The notes under the pieces are model-generated. The model ran no database searches, was not told the DNA's origin, and saw only the letters and a list, made by a program, of their open reading frames with translations. Position numbers and translations under genes: made by a program. From Stenotrophomonas geniculata ATCC 19374 = JCM 13324 (GTDB lineage Bacteria; Pseudomonadota; Gammaproteobacteria; Xanthomonadales; Xanthomonadaceae), in NCBI RefSeq assembly GCF_001431625.1, contig NZ_LLXT01000117.1, forward strand, positions 1-64,000: a stretch of DNA of 64,000 bases, written 5' to 3'. This document shows, piece after piece, positions 54,454 to 62,601 of this stretch (the stretch's first letter is position 1; each line of letters opens with the position of its first letter).

Positions 54454-55158
54454 ATGGTCCACACCTCCGGTTCCCTTGTCAGCGTCGGTGCCCTGGTCGG
54501 TGACCAGGCGCGCGCGGCCATGCTGCTGCAGCTGATGGATGGGCGTGCGTATACCGCGACGGAGCTGGCTCGTGTGGCCGGAGTGACACCGCAGACGGCG
54601 AGCACGCATCTGCGCAGGCTGATTGAGGGCGATCTGCTGGTCGCCGTCGCGCAGGGGCGACACCGCTACCACCGGCTGGCCTCGCACGAGGTTGCCGACA
54701 TGCTGGAGGGCATCCTGCGCGTTGCCGACCGCACGCCGTCCTGCACGGTTTCCGCATCACGCAGCATGCCGGCGTTGCGTCAGGCGCGGAGCTGCTATCG
54801 GCATCTGGCTGGCGTGCACGCAGTGGCGATCACCGACCGCTTGCTGGGGGCAGGACACCTGGTCCCGCACGAGGGGCATTGGCAGGTGAGTGTGGAGGGC
54901 GTAGCGTTCCTGCGGGAGCTCGGCCAGCCGCTGACTGAACTGTTGCGGCTTCCCGTGACGGTCAAGCCTGCACGCTATTGCCGAGGATGCCTGGATTGCA
55001 CCGAGCGGCGCCCGCATCTGGCCGGGCTGGTCGGCGAGGCGATGCTGGACAGCTTCGTGAAGAACGATTGGCTTCGGCGGAGTGAGGGCCGACGCGAACT
55101 GCGGCTGACGCAGCCGGGGCGGGAAGCACTGTGGAAGCGGTTCGGCCTGGCGACATAA
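54454..55158 (+). CDS. ArsR-type winged-helix transcriptional regulator
   Basis: 234 residues from the ATG at 54454. N-terminal HTH: LLQLMDGRAYTATELARVAG then VTPQTASTHLRRLIEGDLLV, ArsR fold. The C-terminal half carries Cys residues (CYRHLAG, CRGCLDCTERRPHL) that could bind metal or sense redox. Similar long ArsR-like regulators control nearby oxidoreductases; here the divergent gene encodes a flavin reductase. Confidence 0.85.
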   Translation: MVHTSGSLVSVGALVGDQARAAMLLQLMDGRAYTATELARVAGVTPQTASTHLRRLIEGDLLVAVAQGRHRYHRLASHEVADMLEGILRVADRTPSCTVSASRSMPALRQARSCYRHLAGVHAVAITDRLLGAGHLVPHEGHWQVSVEGVAFLRELGQPLTELLRLPVTVKPARYCRGCLDCTERRPHLAGLVGEAMLDSFVKNDWLRRSEGRRELRLTQPGREALWKRFGLAT

Positions 55159-55231
55159 GTGCCCTGCCAGTCTCATTCGCCCACGACATGGCAAGGCGCT
55201 ATGGTCGAGTTCCAAGTCTTAGGGAGCTGCA

Positions 55232-55285
55232 ATGGCGAGCAAGGACATGAACGATCGCGGCACGCTGGCGGTACGCCGGCAATGA
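55232..55285 (+). CDS. Candidate 17-residue leader peptide coupled to the next gene
   Basis: The ATG at 55232 has AGGGAG 5 bases upstream and encodes MASKDMNDRGTLAVRRQ; its tga overlaps the ATG of the following gene in ATGA (55282-55285). The following gene has no good ribosome site of its own. Short enough to be chance; support is the SD and exact overlap. Confidence 0.4.
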   Translation: MASKDMNDRGTLAVRRQ

Positions 55286-55551
55286 GCAAATCTTCTGTGG
55301 AAGTACGTTGGCTGACGTTCCGGCTGATGAACGGCCAGTCGATTGGACCGGATCGACTGAAGGATGGATGGGTGATTGCTTCGGAGACCCGCCACTGCGG
55401 GGTGCGCCGCGAGTCCATCGAAGGCGCGGGCGTGGTTTACGCGCTGTATGCACCGGCCAACCTCGCCTCACCGCGGCGCGCGGAGATGCGCATGCGCGAA
55501 TTCCTCATGAGCTCCGGCTACACCTTCACCATGGGCACGCTGGGCGGCTGA
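55282..55551 (+). CDS. Hypothetical protein
   Basis: 89 residues from the ATG at 55282. VEVRWLTFRLMNGQSIGPDR, then VRRESIEGAGVVYALYAPAN. Ends in a Met-rich tail. No family recognised. The reading frame stays open upstream to 55159 but without a ribosome site, while 55282 is coupled to a small upstream ORF. Convergent with the thioesterase-like gene (15 bp gap). Confidence 0.55.
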   Translation: MSKSSVEVRWLTFRLMNGQSIGPDRLKDGWVIASETRHCGVRRESIEGAGVVYALYAPANLASPRRAEMRMREFLMSSGYTFTMGTLGG

Positions 55552-55566
55552 CGCCGCCCGCTGGGA

Positions 55567-56331
55567 TCACGGGCGCACGGTCAGTGCCTGGCCGAGCATG
55601 CCGATCGGACCGCGTGCATCGTGCAGCACGGTGCTGGTCAAGCCGAGACCCTGGTGGCCAAACGACACCGACGTGTCGAAGCCCAGCCACTCGCCTTCGG
55701 GCATGCCGAACAGGTGAGCGGTCAGATCGAGGTTGGGGAAGGCGACCTCCTTCGGATCGGCGCGCACGGCCATGCCATTGGACAGATCGAACAGGGTGGC
55801 GGCACGGGCCAGTGGACTGACCGGCTCGCCGTCCAGCAGCGCATGCTTCGCGCGCGCCCAGTAGGTGGCACGGCCTGGCCCCTGAGCGTGCCGGCGGATC
55901 TCCACGCTCTTGATGAATCCGCCTGGCCAGACCGTACCTGGATCCCATGCGGGCATTGATTCCGGCGCTGCAATGACAGCGATCGGCGTGCCGGCGATGG
56001 CCTGCGTATCGTTCGGGCGCATCAACCATGCACGCACGCGCAGCGCCGGGCGATCGTCATGACGCAGCGTAGCTTCGACCAGTTCGATGGTGCGACCAGC
56101 GCGCAGCACCTGTACGTCGGCCTCCATCGCTTCGATCGGAATGGTGCCAAGGATGTCGTAGGACAGGCGTGCGATCAGGAAACCGTGCCCGCGCGCTGCG
56201 GCGTCGCGTTCCAGGTGGTGCGCCAGCAGTCCGATCGCAGGTGCGATGTGTTGTTCGCGGATGTTCCAGGCGCCGCCAGTGTGTTCGGTCGGCAGGTAGC
56301 GGGTGTCGCTCAGTCGTTCGAAGAAGGCCAT
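55567..56331 (-). CDS. Thioesterase family protein (TesB-like double hotdog)
   Basis: 254 residues from the ATG at 56331 (MAFFERLSDTRYLPTEHTGG). The pattern AWNIREQHIAPAIGLLAHHL, RLSYDILGTIPIEAMEADVQ and the second repeat ending WLGFDTSVSFGHQGLGLTST matches the acyl-CoA thioesterase-like double hotdog family. Probable acyl-CoA thioester hydrolase; substrate unknown. A longer opening to 56538 covers a small opposite-frame region without signal. Confidence 0.78.
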   Translation of the reverse strand: MAFFERLSDTRYLPTEHTGGAWNIREQHIAPAIGLLAHHLERDAAARGHGFLIARLSYDILGTIPIEAMEADVQVLRAGRTIELVEATLRHDDRPALRVRAWLMRPNDTQAIAGTPIAVIAAPESMPAWDPGTVWPGGFIKSVEIRRHAQGPGRATYWARAKHALLDGEPVSPLARAATLFDLSNGMAVRADPKEVAFPNLDLTAHLFGMPEGEWLGFDTSVSFGHQGLGLTSTVLHDARGPIGMLGQALTVRP

Positions 56332-56417
56332 CGTATGCGTTGTGTCAGCAGGGAAGGGCGGCGGCAGGCATTGCACCGATCCCTGCATCGTAAGCGTTTG
56401 GCCGCATGGCGGGCTGA

Positions 56418-56439
56418 GCCGGCCCCCGAAGGAGCCGGC
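56418..56439. terminator. Hairpin with UUCG loop on the reverse strand
   Basis: GCCGGCCCC-cgaa-GGAGCCGGC on +; on the reverse strand the loop reads TTCG. It lies 11 bp after the end of the small cysteine-rich gene on the reverse strand. No T tract. Confidence 0.5.
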
Positions 56440-56449
56440 CGGACACCGG

Positions 56450-56650
56450 TCAGGGCGACGGGCAGTCCATTTCACGGCACAGCTTGTACTCGGCCAGACA
56501 CTGTTCGGAGGTCTTTCCCAGTGGCCCATGGGTTGCACGCAGGCACTGTTCGTACCTCAGGGTGCAGAACTCGCAGGAGTCTGCGGCGAAGGCCAGGCCG
56601 GTCACGGCCATGCCAAGGAGCATCACGGTCTTCAAGGTCGTCTTGATCAT
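56450..56650 (-). CDS. Small secreted cysteine-rich protein
   Basis: 66 residues from the ATG at 56650. A signal peptide (TVMLLGMAVTGLAFAA) leads to a mature part of about 43 residues with six cysteines (SCEFCTLRYEQC ... EQCLAEYKLCREMDCPSP), likely disulfide-bonded in the periplasm. Not recognised. Longer in-frame start at 56731 lacks a signal. Stands between thioesterase and hydrolase genes on the same strand. Confidence 0.62.
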   Translation of the reverse strand: MIKTTLKTVMLLGMAVTGLAFAADSCEFCTLRYEQCLRATHGPLGKTSEQCLAEYKLCREMDCPSP

Positions 56651-56740
56651 CACGTCAGTCCTTTGTGTGCCCGTCAATGGGCCGGGCCACCATAGCAGCA
56701 CTTGCTGGATGGTCCTGATGCGCTGCGGCACGCGGTGGTC

Positions 56741-57814
56741 TCAGTGCTGTACCGCCTTCAAGGCGTCGACCACCTGTGCTTCCGAAAAGCCACAATGCCC
56801 TTCGCCCACTGGCGGCAGCACGCGCGGCAAGGGTCGCGCGCCAGCCCGTGCGGCCATCTGCGGATACACCGCCTGCATGTGCGGCACGATGGTGGGATCG
56901 TTGTGGTTGAACTGGATCGCCAGCGGTCGCTTCACCGCGCCGGTCAATGCGAGCGCATTGCGGACATGCGCCTGCGCCGCAGGCACGGGATCGATGCGTT
57001 GCACGCCGGCATTGAACGCGGCGTCGTCACCGAATCCGCTGTACATCACACCAAGGTTGCCGACCGGCATGCCGCCGCTGCGCGTGGCCAGTTCATGCAG
57101 GACCAGTGCGTGCAGGCTGATCGTGCCGGCCAGTGCATCAGCGGAGACCTGCAGCCGCTGCGCCAGCAATGCAGCGTGCAACGGATCGTGTTGCAGAGCA
57201 TTGGCGATGCCCTGGTACAGCTCACCCTGCGGCAGCATGGCGGCTTCGCGCGATACCAACCCGGTGCCCGGCAGCCCCTCCGCCTTGGGGAAGAAGTAAT
57301 CGAATGCGACCAGCGTGGTCAGCAGATCGGTCGCGATCTGTTCGCCACTGAGATTGGCGCCGCATAGCGACACACCACCGGCGTAGTGTTGCGGGAAGCG
57401 CTCGAGGCTGCCAATGGTCACGGCACCGCCCATCGAGAATCCCAGCATCCAGGTGTGGCGTACATGCTTGAGTTCAGCCACTACCTGCTGGCGCAGGCGT
57501 TCCGTATCGGTGATCGCATCGGCCACCGCCCAGCCCTGGCTGGCATAGGCACTCTGCGCGACCGCGTAACCTGCTGCCAATAGTGGCGCAGTGCTGTCAT
57601 TGGCCGCCATGGGTACGGTGCGCGGCACGCCGACCGGTTCATAGCCATGGGCCAGCATCACCAGCTCGCCATTCCAGTTCGCTGGCACATCCAGCCGCCA
57701 GGGCGCGCCCTGCAGTTCGCCGCTGAGCATGCGTGCCGCCGTCGGCGGTGCAGCCAGCGATGTCATCCAGGGCAGCAGGCAGAGGGCAACAGCGCATCGA
57801 AGCAAGGGACGCAT
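56741..57814 (-). CDS. Secreted alpha/beta hydrolase
   Basis: About 357 residues from the ATG at 57814 (GGA 9 bases upstream; 57823 is an alternative three residues longer). Signal peptide RPLLRCAVALCLLPWMTSLA. Nucleophile elbow GFSMGGAV, oxyanion region VMLAHGYEPVG, Asp in FNHNDPT and late His in VGEGHCGFS. Members hydrolyse esters or peptides; some act on plant or polymer substrates. The substrate cannot be inferred. Confidence 0.8.
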   Translation of the reverse strand: MRPLLRCAVALCLLPWMTSLAAPPTAARMLSGELQGAPWRLDVPANWNGELVMLAHGYEPVGVPRTVPMAANDSTAPLLAAGYAVAQSAYASQGWAVADAITDTERLRQQVVAELKHVRHTWMLGFSMGGAVTIGSLERFPQHYAGGVSLCGANLSGEQIATDLLTTLVAFDYFFPKAEGLPGTGLVSREAAMLPQGELYQGIANALQHDPLHAALLAQRLQVSADALAGTISLHALVLHELATRSGGMPVGNLGVMYSGFGDDAAFNAGVQRIDPVPAAQAHVRNALALTGAVKRPLAIQFNHNDPTIVPHMQAVYPQMAARAGARPLPRVLPPVGEGHCGFSEAQVVDALKAVQH

Positions 57815-58001
57815 CGGGGTCATTCCATGCGGGAATGGCGCCGAGCATAGATCCCCGAACCACCTTGCGCGCGCTGCACTGCCGCAGGGCATTGCCGGCC
57901 GACCGTGCTGCGCTCTACGCTGGCGGCATGGCCCCGCACAGCACTGCGTCGATTATCCGCATTCTCCACGGGAAGGCGGGGTAGCGCGCGGTCGTCACGG
58001 C

Positions 58002-58033
58002 CATGCAGCCCGCCCGGGAAGGCGGGCTGCATG
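58002..58033. repeat. Perfect 13-bp inverted repeat upstream of the P-loop kinase gene
   Basis: CATGCAGCCCGCC-cgggaa-GGCGGGCTGCATG. It sits 43 bp before the kinase ATG and does not overlap its ribosome site. No T-run. Could be an operator or an mRNA hairpin. Confidence 0.6.
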
Positions 58034-58075
58034 CAGCGCTCTCCCGGGTAGTGGAATCCACCAAGGAGAACGCAG

Positions 58076-58594
58076 ATGCACGACTTTTCATCGAACGACC
58101 CTGCGCCGACCCTGCACCTGGTGTGCGGCAAGATCGGTGCCGGCAAATCCACCCTGTCTCAGCAGCTGGCATTGGCGCCGCGCCACGTATTGATCAGCGA
58201 AGACGCATGGCTGGCGGCGCTGTACCCGGGCGAAATCCATTCCATTGCCGACTATCTGCAGCGCGCAGCTACGTTGCGCACCGTGCTGGCCGATCATCTG
58301 CGTGCATTGCTGCAGGCGGGTGTTTCGGTGGTGCTCGATTTTCCATTCAATACGCCAGCCAGCCGCGCGTGGGCACGTGAAGTGTTGTCGCCGGCTGGCG
58401 CTGCACATCAACTGCATTTCCTCGATGTTGCCAACGAGGTCTGCAAGGCGCGGCTGCGCGCGCGCAATGCACTCGGCGAGCATCCGTTCCAGGCCAGCGA
58501 CGAGGAGTTCGAGCAGATCACCCGCCACTTCGTTGCACCAGCTGCGGAAGAGGGCTTTGCGGTGACGCGCTACCCCCAGGCAGGCCCGGCATAG
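58076..58594 (+). CDS. AAA/P-loop kinase, zeta-toxin-like
   Basis: 172 residues. Walker A CGKIGAGKSTLSQQL, then LISEDAWLAALYPGEIHSIA and VVLDFPFNTPASRAWAREVL; the pattern matches small P-loop kinases of the zeta-toxin/chloramphenicol-phosphotransferase-like group. Strong ribosome site AAGGAG 8 bases before the ATG. No antitoxin-like partner gene is adjacent, so a housekeeping or resistance kinase is as likely as a toxin. Convergent with the LysR gene. Confidence 0.8.
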   Translation: MHDFSSNDPAPTLHLVCGKIGAGKSTLSQQLALAPRHVLISEDAWLAALYPGEIHSIADYLQRAATLRTVLADHLRALLQAGVSVVLDFPFNTPASRAWAREVLSPAGAAHQLHFLDVANEVCKARLRARNALGEHPFQASDEEFEQITRHFVAPAAEEGFAVTRYPQAGPA

Positions 58595-58604
58595 CGCGGT
58601 CGGT

Positions 58605-59522
58605 TCAGTCGACGAAGGCCGGCTTGCCCTCGGTAGCGGTCTGCACCAGCGTCCTGCGGAAGGTCTCGACCAGCGGGCGCAGGTTGATGCGGTGCCAGGC
58701 CGCCCACAGCGGTGTGCGGTAGCTGAACCACGGCAGTTCGCGCAGCACCACGCCCGCCGGTGCCTGGTGGTCCAGGCTGCGCTGAATGGTGGTCAGGCCC
58801 AGCCCGGCGGCGACCAGACCGAGCGCGGCCAGCGGCTCGGTCGCCTCCATGGCGATGGTCGGGGTGAAACCGGCCTTCGCGCAGGCGGCGATGAAGGTGT
58901 CATGGCGCAGCGCGCTTTCCTTGTGCATCACGCCGATCCACTGCTGGCTGGCCAGATCCTCGGGCGTGATGGTCTCTGTGCTGGCCAGTGGGTGGCCGGC
59001 CGGCAGCGCCAGCAGCATCGGATCGTTCAGCACCTGCGTGGCGTCCAGGTCCGGATCGTCGAACGCCGGTGGTTCGCAGACCAGGGCGATGTCCAGGCTG
59101 CGTTGGCGCAGGCCTTCCAGCTGCATGTCCGACTGCTGGTTGTACAGCGCGATGTGTACCGCCGGGCGGTCGCCGCGCAGTTCGCGCAGGGCGGTGGGCA
59201 ATACGCCGGAGTGCATCGCGTATTCCAGATAGCCGATGCACAGGCCGCCTTCGTCGCCGCGGCCGAGCCTGCGTGCCAGCGATTCCAGCCGGTTGGCGTG
59301 GGTCAGCAGGGCGCGCGCCTCGGCCAGGAAGGTGTGGCCATCGGCGGTCAGCCGGATGCGCTGCTGCGAGCGTTCGAACAACTGCAGTTCCAACCGTTCC
59401 TCCAGCTGGGCGATCTGCCGGCTGAGCGGGGATTGGGAGATGTGAAGGCGCTCGGCAGCGCGGCCGACGTGTTCATCTTCGGCGACGGCTACGAAATAGC
59501 GCAGTTGGCGGAGATCGAGCAT
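58605..59522 (-). CDS. LysR-family transcriptional regulator
   Basis: 305 residues. N-terminal winged HTH: DLRQLRYFVAVAEDEHVGRA, AERLHISQSPLSRQIAQLEE; the C-terminal periplasmic-binding-like effector domain has GLCIGYLEYAMHSGVLPTAL. Divergent from an aldo-keto reductase gene with a palindrome between, so it probably regulates that gene and SRPBCC gene downstream. Confidence 0.92.
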   Translation of the reverse strand: MLDLRQLRYFVAVAEDEHVGRAAERLHISQSPLSRQIAQLEERLELQLFERSQQRIRLTADGHTFLAEARALLTHANRLESLARRLGRGDEGGLCIGYLEYAMHSGVLPTALRELRGDRPAVHIALYNQQSDMQLEGLRQRSLDIALVCEPPAFDDPDLDATQVLNDPMLLALPAGHPLASTETITPEDLASQQWIGVMHKESALRHDTFIAACAKAGFTPTIAMEATEPLAALGLVAAGLGLTTIQRSLDHQAPAGVVLRELPWFSYRTPLWAAWHRINLRPLVETFRRTLVQTATEGKPAFVD

Positions 59523-59536
59523 AAGACCTGGGAGGA

Positions 59537-59548
59537 CTCAATATTGAG
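59537..59548. promoter_or_regulatory. Candidate LysR operator, perfect 12-bp palindrome
   Basis: CTCAATATTGAG contains a T-N11-A box. It overlaps the -35 of a candidate promoter (TTGAGA 59544-59549, 17 bp, TCTTAT 59567-59572) facing the aldo-keto reductase. Outer ATAAGAC (59521) and GTCTTAT (59566) form a second, wider inverted pair. Confidence 0.6.
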
Positions 59549-59625
59549 AAATTATGTCTTGGACAGTCTTATGGGGCAAGCCTAGCCTATGCCTCAACCT
59601 CAACAACCTCCCCAAAGGGAACTCC

Positions 59626-60645
59626 ATGAGCATCAACACTCTGCTGGCTGGCAAGACCCTCGGCTTCGGTACCGCGCCGCTGGGCAACATGTTCCGTGAC
59701 ATCCCAGAAGCCGAGGCCCAGTCTACGGTGGACGCGGCCTGGGAACAGGGCACCCGCTACTTCGATACCGCCCCGTTCTACGGCGCCGGCCTGGCCGAGA
59801 TCCGGCTCGGCGACGCGCTGGCCAAGCGCAACCGCAACGACTTCGTGCTCAGCACCAAGGTCGGCCGCCTGATCCTGGACGAAGTGGAAGACACCAGCGC
59901 CCGCGACCTTGGCGAGAAGGGCGGCCTGTTCGTCGCCGGCCGCCCCAACAAGCTGGTCAATGACTATTCGGCCGATGCCACCCTGCGTTCGATCGACGAC
60001 AGCCTCAAGCGCCTGAAGACCGACCGCCTGGATATCGTCTGGGTGCACGACATCGCCCAGGACTTCTACGGTGATGAGTGGCTGTCGTACTTCGAGACCG
60101 CGCGCCGCGGCGCCTTCAAGGTGCTGACCCGCCTGCGCGAGGAAGGCGTGGTCAAGGCCTGGGGCCTGGGTGTCAACCGTGTCGAGCCGATCGAGCTGAC
60201 CTTGGACCTGGACGAAGCCCGTCCGGATGGCTTCCTGCTGGCCGGCCGCTACTCGCTGCTCGACCACGAGCGTGCGCTGCAGCGGGTGATGCCCAAGGCG
60301 GCCGAACGCAACACCGGCATCGTGGTCGGCGGTCCGTACAGCTCTGGCGTGCTGGCCGGTGGCAGCCACTACGAGTACCAGAAGGCGTCGCCGGAGATCC
60401 TGGCCAAGGTCGAGCGCATCAAGGCCATCGCGGCCGAGTACGGCATCAGCATCAAGGCGGCCGCCCTGCAGTTTTCGCTGGCCAACCCGGCAGTGGCGGC
60501 GGTGATCCCGGGCGCCAGCCGCCCCGAGCGCATCGCCGAAGACTACGCCGCACTGAAGGAAATCATCCCGGCAGGGTTCTGGCAGGAGCTGCGTGCCCAG
60601 GGCCTGGTCGCTGCCAACGCCCCGCTGCCGATCGACAACATCTGA
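59626..60645 (+). CDS. Aldo/keto reductase
   Basis: 339 residues from the ATG at 59626. AKR barrel: LGFGTAPLGNMF, catalytic DTAPFYGAGLAEIRLGDAL (Asp, Tyr) and STKVGRLIL (Lys), with the catalytic His in DIVWVHDI. Similar to L-fucose/D-threo-aldose 1-dehydrogenase and pyridoxal dehydrogenase-type AKRs. Adjacent SRPBCC gene is 20 bp downstream. Regulated by the divergent LysR by inference. Confidence 0.9.
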   Translation: MSINTLLAGKTLGFGTAPLGNMFRDIPEAEAQSTVDAAWEQGTRYFDTAPFYGAGLAEIRLGDALAKRNRNDFVLSTKVGRLILDEVEDTSARDLGEKGGLFVAGRPNKLVNDYSADATLRSIDDSLKRLKTDRLDIVWVHDIAQDFYGDEWLSYFETARRGAFKVLTRLREEGVVKAWGLGVNRVEPIELTLDLDEARPDGFLLAGRYSLLDHERALQRVMPKAAERNTGIVVGGPYSSGVLAGGSHYEYQKASPEILAKVERIKAIAAEYGISIKAAALQFSLANPAVAAVIPGASRPERIAEDYAALKEIIPAGFWQELRAQGLVAANAPLPIDNI

Positions 60646-60665
60646 GTCCCCAAGGAGACCTTCCC

Positions 60666-61076
60666 ATGGCAACTGCTTCTGTATCCATCACCGTACCGAC
60701 CCCGGCCGACCAGGTCTGGAACCTCATCGGCGGCTTCGATTCGCTGCCCGACTGGCTTCCGTACATTCCCCGGAGCGCGCTCAGTGAAGGTGGTCGCGTG
60801 CGCCATCTGGCCAATCCCGATGGCGATGCCATCGTCGAGCGCCTGGAAGCCTTCGACCAGGCCGATCGCAGCTACACCTACTCGATCCTGCAGGCGCCGT
60901 TCCCGGTCACGGGCTACCGTTCCACCCTGCGCGTGGTCGAGCAGGGCAGTGGTTCGAGGATCGACTGGTCCGGTGAGTTCACCCCGGTGGGCGTCAGCCA
61001 CGAAGAAGCGTCCGCGCTGTTCGAGGGCATCTATCGCGATGGCCTGGAGGCACTGGAAACCACGCTGGCCGGGTGA
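60666..61076 (+). CDS. SRPBCC family protein
   Basis: 136 residues from the ATG at 60666 (AAGGAG 11 upstream). START-like helix-grip fold: SITVPTPADQVWNLIGGFDS then LPDWLPYIPRSALSEGGRVR and YTYSILQAPFPVTGYRSTLR. Related to polyketide cyclase/MxaD-type proteins that bind hydrophobic ligands. Second gene of the aldo-keto reductase unit. Confidence 0.85.
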   Translation: MATASVSITVPTPADQVWNLIGGFDSLPDWLPYIPRSALSEGGRVRHLANPDGDAIVERLEAFDQADRSYTYSILQAPFPVTGYRSTLRVVEQGSGSRIDWSGEFTPVGVSHEEASALFEGIYRDGLEALETTLAG

Positions 61077-61104
61077 ATGCCCGTGTGGTGTTGACCGCAT
61101 GCAG

Positions 61105-61131
61105 ACGCCCCGGCCGGTCCGGGGCGTTTGC
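61105..61131 (+). terminator. Terminator between convergent genes
   Basis: ACGCCCCGG-ccggt-CCGGGGCGT followed by TTGCGT; strong stem, weak tail. Serves the SRPBCC gene and perhaps the opposite DUF6265 gene. Confidence 0.7.
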
Positions 61132-61134
61132 GTG

Positions 61135-61629
61135 TCAGTGTGTGGGCGCCGGTCCACCGCAGGCGACGCGATGCATGGGAAAGTCCATTGCCTGCTTCGG
61201 ATTGTCCTGCGCGATCTCGATGCGCGCATGCGCGCGCTGGTCGTCGAGGCGCTGGTAGTGGATACGCTGCGGGAAGTCGTTGGCGGGATTCTCGAACACG
61301 GCTTCATTGCCATCGACCCGGGTGGCGTTGAAGTCTGTGGCGTTCTGGCCAGAGGGCAGGGCGGTCAGCACCAGGCGTCCATCATCATGCTGGCGCAGCT
61401 GCATGAACTCGAAGCCCACCGTGCGGCCGTCCCGCAGGGTGCGGCTGCTGCCGAACAGGGTGTTGCCAGCCAGGGTGGACCACTGCTCGCCGGCACCGGC
61501 CGGCTGGCCATCAAGCTGCCAGCAACCGGCCAGCCAGGCCAGGTGTTCGATCTTCGAGGGTGAGGCGGACAGTGCGTGCGGGGCCGCGAGCAGCAGCGGC
61601 AACAGGGCCAGGGCGATGCGGAGCGACAT
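61135..61629 (-). CDS. Secreted DUF6265-like protein
   Basis: 164 residues from the ATG at 61629, with GGAGG 6 bases upstream (within an earlier in-frame ATG at 61641). Signal peptide SLRIALALLPLLLAAPHALS. Body IEHLAWLAGCWQLDGQPAGA, GFEFMQLRQHDDGRLVLTAL and VFENPANDFPQRIHYQR match DUF6265, a lipocalin-like family of unknown role. Divergent from an AraC regulator gene. Confidence 0.75.
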   Translation of the reverse strand: MSLRIALALLPLLLAAPHALSASPSKIEHLAWLAGCWQLDGQPAGAGEQWSTLAGNTLFGSSRTLRDGRTVGFEFMQLRQHDDGRLVLTALPSGQNATDFNATRVDGNEAVFENPANDFPQRIHYQRLDDQRAHARIEIAQDNPKQAMDFPMHRVACGGPAPTH

Positions 61630-61763
61630 CGGTGCCTCCATGCGCGGGAATGTGCGGCCTGTATAGCGCCCGGGGGATCACGCGGCCAGTGCCGTCCCTT
61701 CCAGTGCTGATTCCGATACGATCTGTCGCATTGAGCCATTTTTGATTGACCCGGAGTCCCGCC

Positions 61764-62597
61764 ATGGTCGACCGCCTCGCCATCCTTCTTGAACGCTTCG
61801 CGGTCACGGCTTCGGTGTTCCATGCCGGCGCGCTGTGCGGCATCAACACGCTGGAGGGTGAGGATGAGGCGGGTCAGTTGCACCTGGTGCGGCGCGGGCC
61901 GCTGCAGGTCAGTCACGGGCAGCAGACCGTGCACGTCGAAGTGCCGAGCCTGCTGCTGTATCCGCGGCCGATGCCACATCGCTTCAGTACCGACCCGCAG
62001 CAGGGCGCCGACATGGCCTGCGCCAACCTGCATTTCGAGGGCGGACGGCTCAATCCGATCAGTGCTGCGCTGCCCGATTTCATCTGCTTGCCGCTGGCCG
62101 ACCTGTATGGAGGCAACGCGGCGCTGGAACTGCTGTTCGAAGAGGCGTTCGAGCAGCGCTGCGGGCGGGCAGCGATGGTCAACCGGCTGTTCGAGGTGGT
62201 GATGATCCAAGTGCTGCGCCAGCTGATGGAAGGTGGCGAGATGCGCGGCGGCCTGTTCGCCGGGCTGGGTCATCCGCGGCTGCGGCTGGCATTGGTGGCG
62301 ATGCATGAAGCGCCCGCACAGTCCTGGACCCTGGAAGACCTGGCCGAGGTCGCCGGCATGTCACGCAGCGTGTTCGCCGCCAGCTTCCGCGAGGCGATGG
62401 GCACCACGCCAGGCCAGTACCTGCAGGGGTGGCGGGTTGGGCTCGCGCAACAGGCGCTGCGGCAGGGGCGGCCGCTGAAACGGATCGCCGACGATGTGGG
62501 CTATGGCAGCGAAGCGGCCTTGTCGCGCGCGTTCAAGGCGCATACCGGGCAGTCGCCACGGGAATGGCGCGGGCAGGCGCGGGCCAGCGCGGCCTGA
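61764..62597 (+). CDS. AraC-family transcriptional regulator (cupin_6 type)
   Basis: 277 residues from the ATG at 61764. N-terminal cupin_6 sensor domain (VFHAGALCGINTLEGEDEAG; LHFEGGRLNPISAALPDFIC), C-terminal double HTH (DLAEVAGMSRSVFAASFREA; RIADDVGYGSEAALSRAFKA then HTGQSPREWR). Often near oxidoreductases; here divergent from a DUF6265 gene. An earlier in-frame start at 61746 adds six residues. Confidence 0.9.
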   Translation: MVDRLAILLERFAVTASVFHAGALCGINTLEGEDEAGQLHLVRRGPLQVSHGQQTVHVEVPSLLLYPRPMPHRFSTDPQQGADMACANLHFEGGRLNPISAALPDFICLPLADLYGGNAALELLFEEAFEQRCGRAAMVNRLFEVVMIQVLRQLMEGGEMRGGLFAGLGHPRLRLALVAMHEAPAQSWTLEDLAEVAGMSRSVFAASFREAMGTTPGQYLQGWRVGLAQQALRQGRPLKRIADDVGYGSEAALSRAFKAHTGQSPREWRGQARASAA

Positions 62598-62601
62598 TCG
62601 G

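Noticed and set aside
58076-58594. Toxin-antitoxin system around the zeta-like kinase
   Set aside because: No small partner gene next to it; upstream is a hairpin and a divergent hydrolase gene, downstream a convergent LysR gene.
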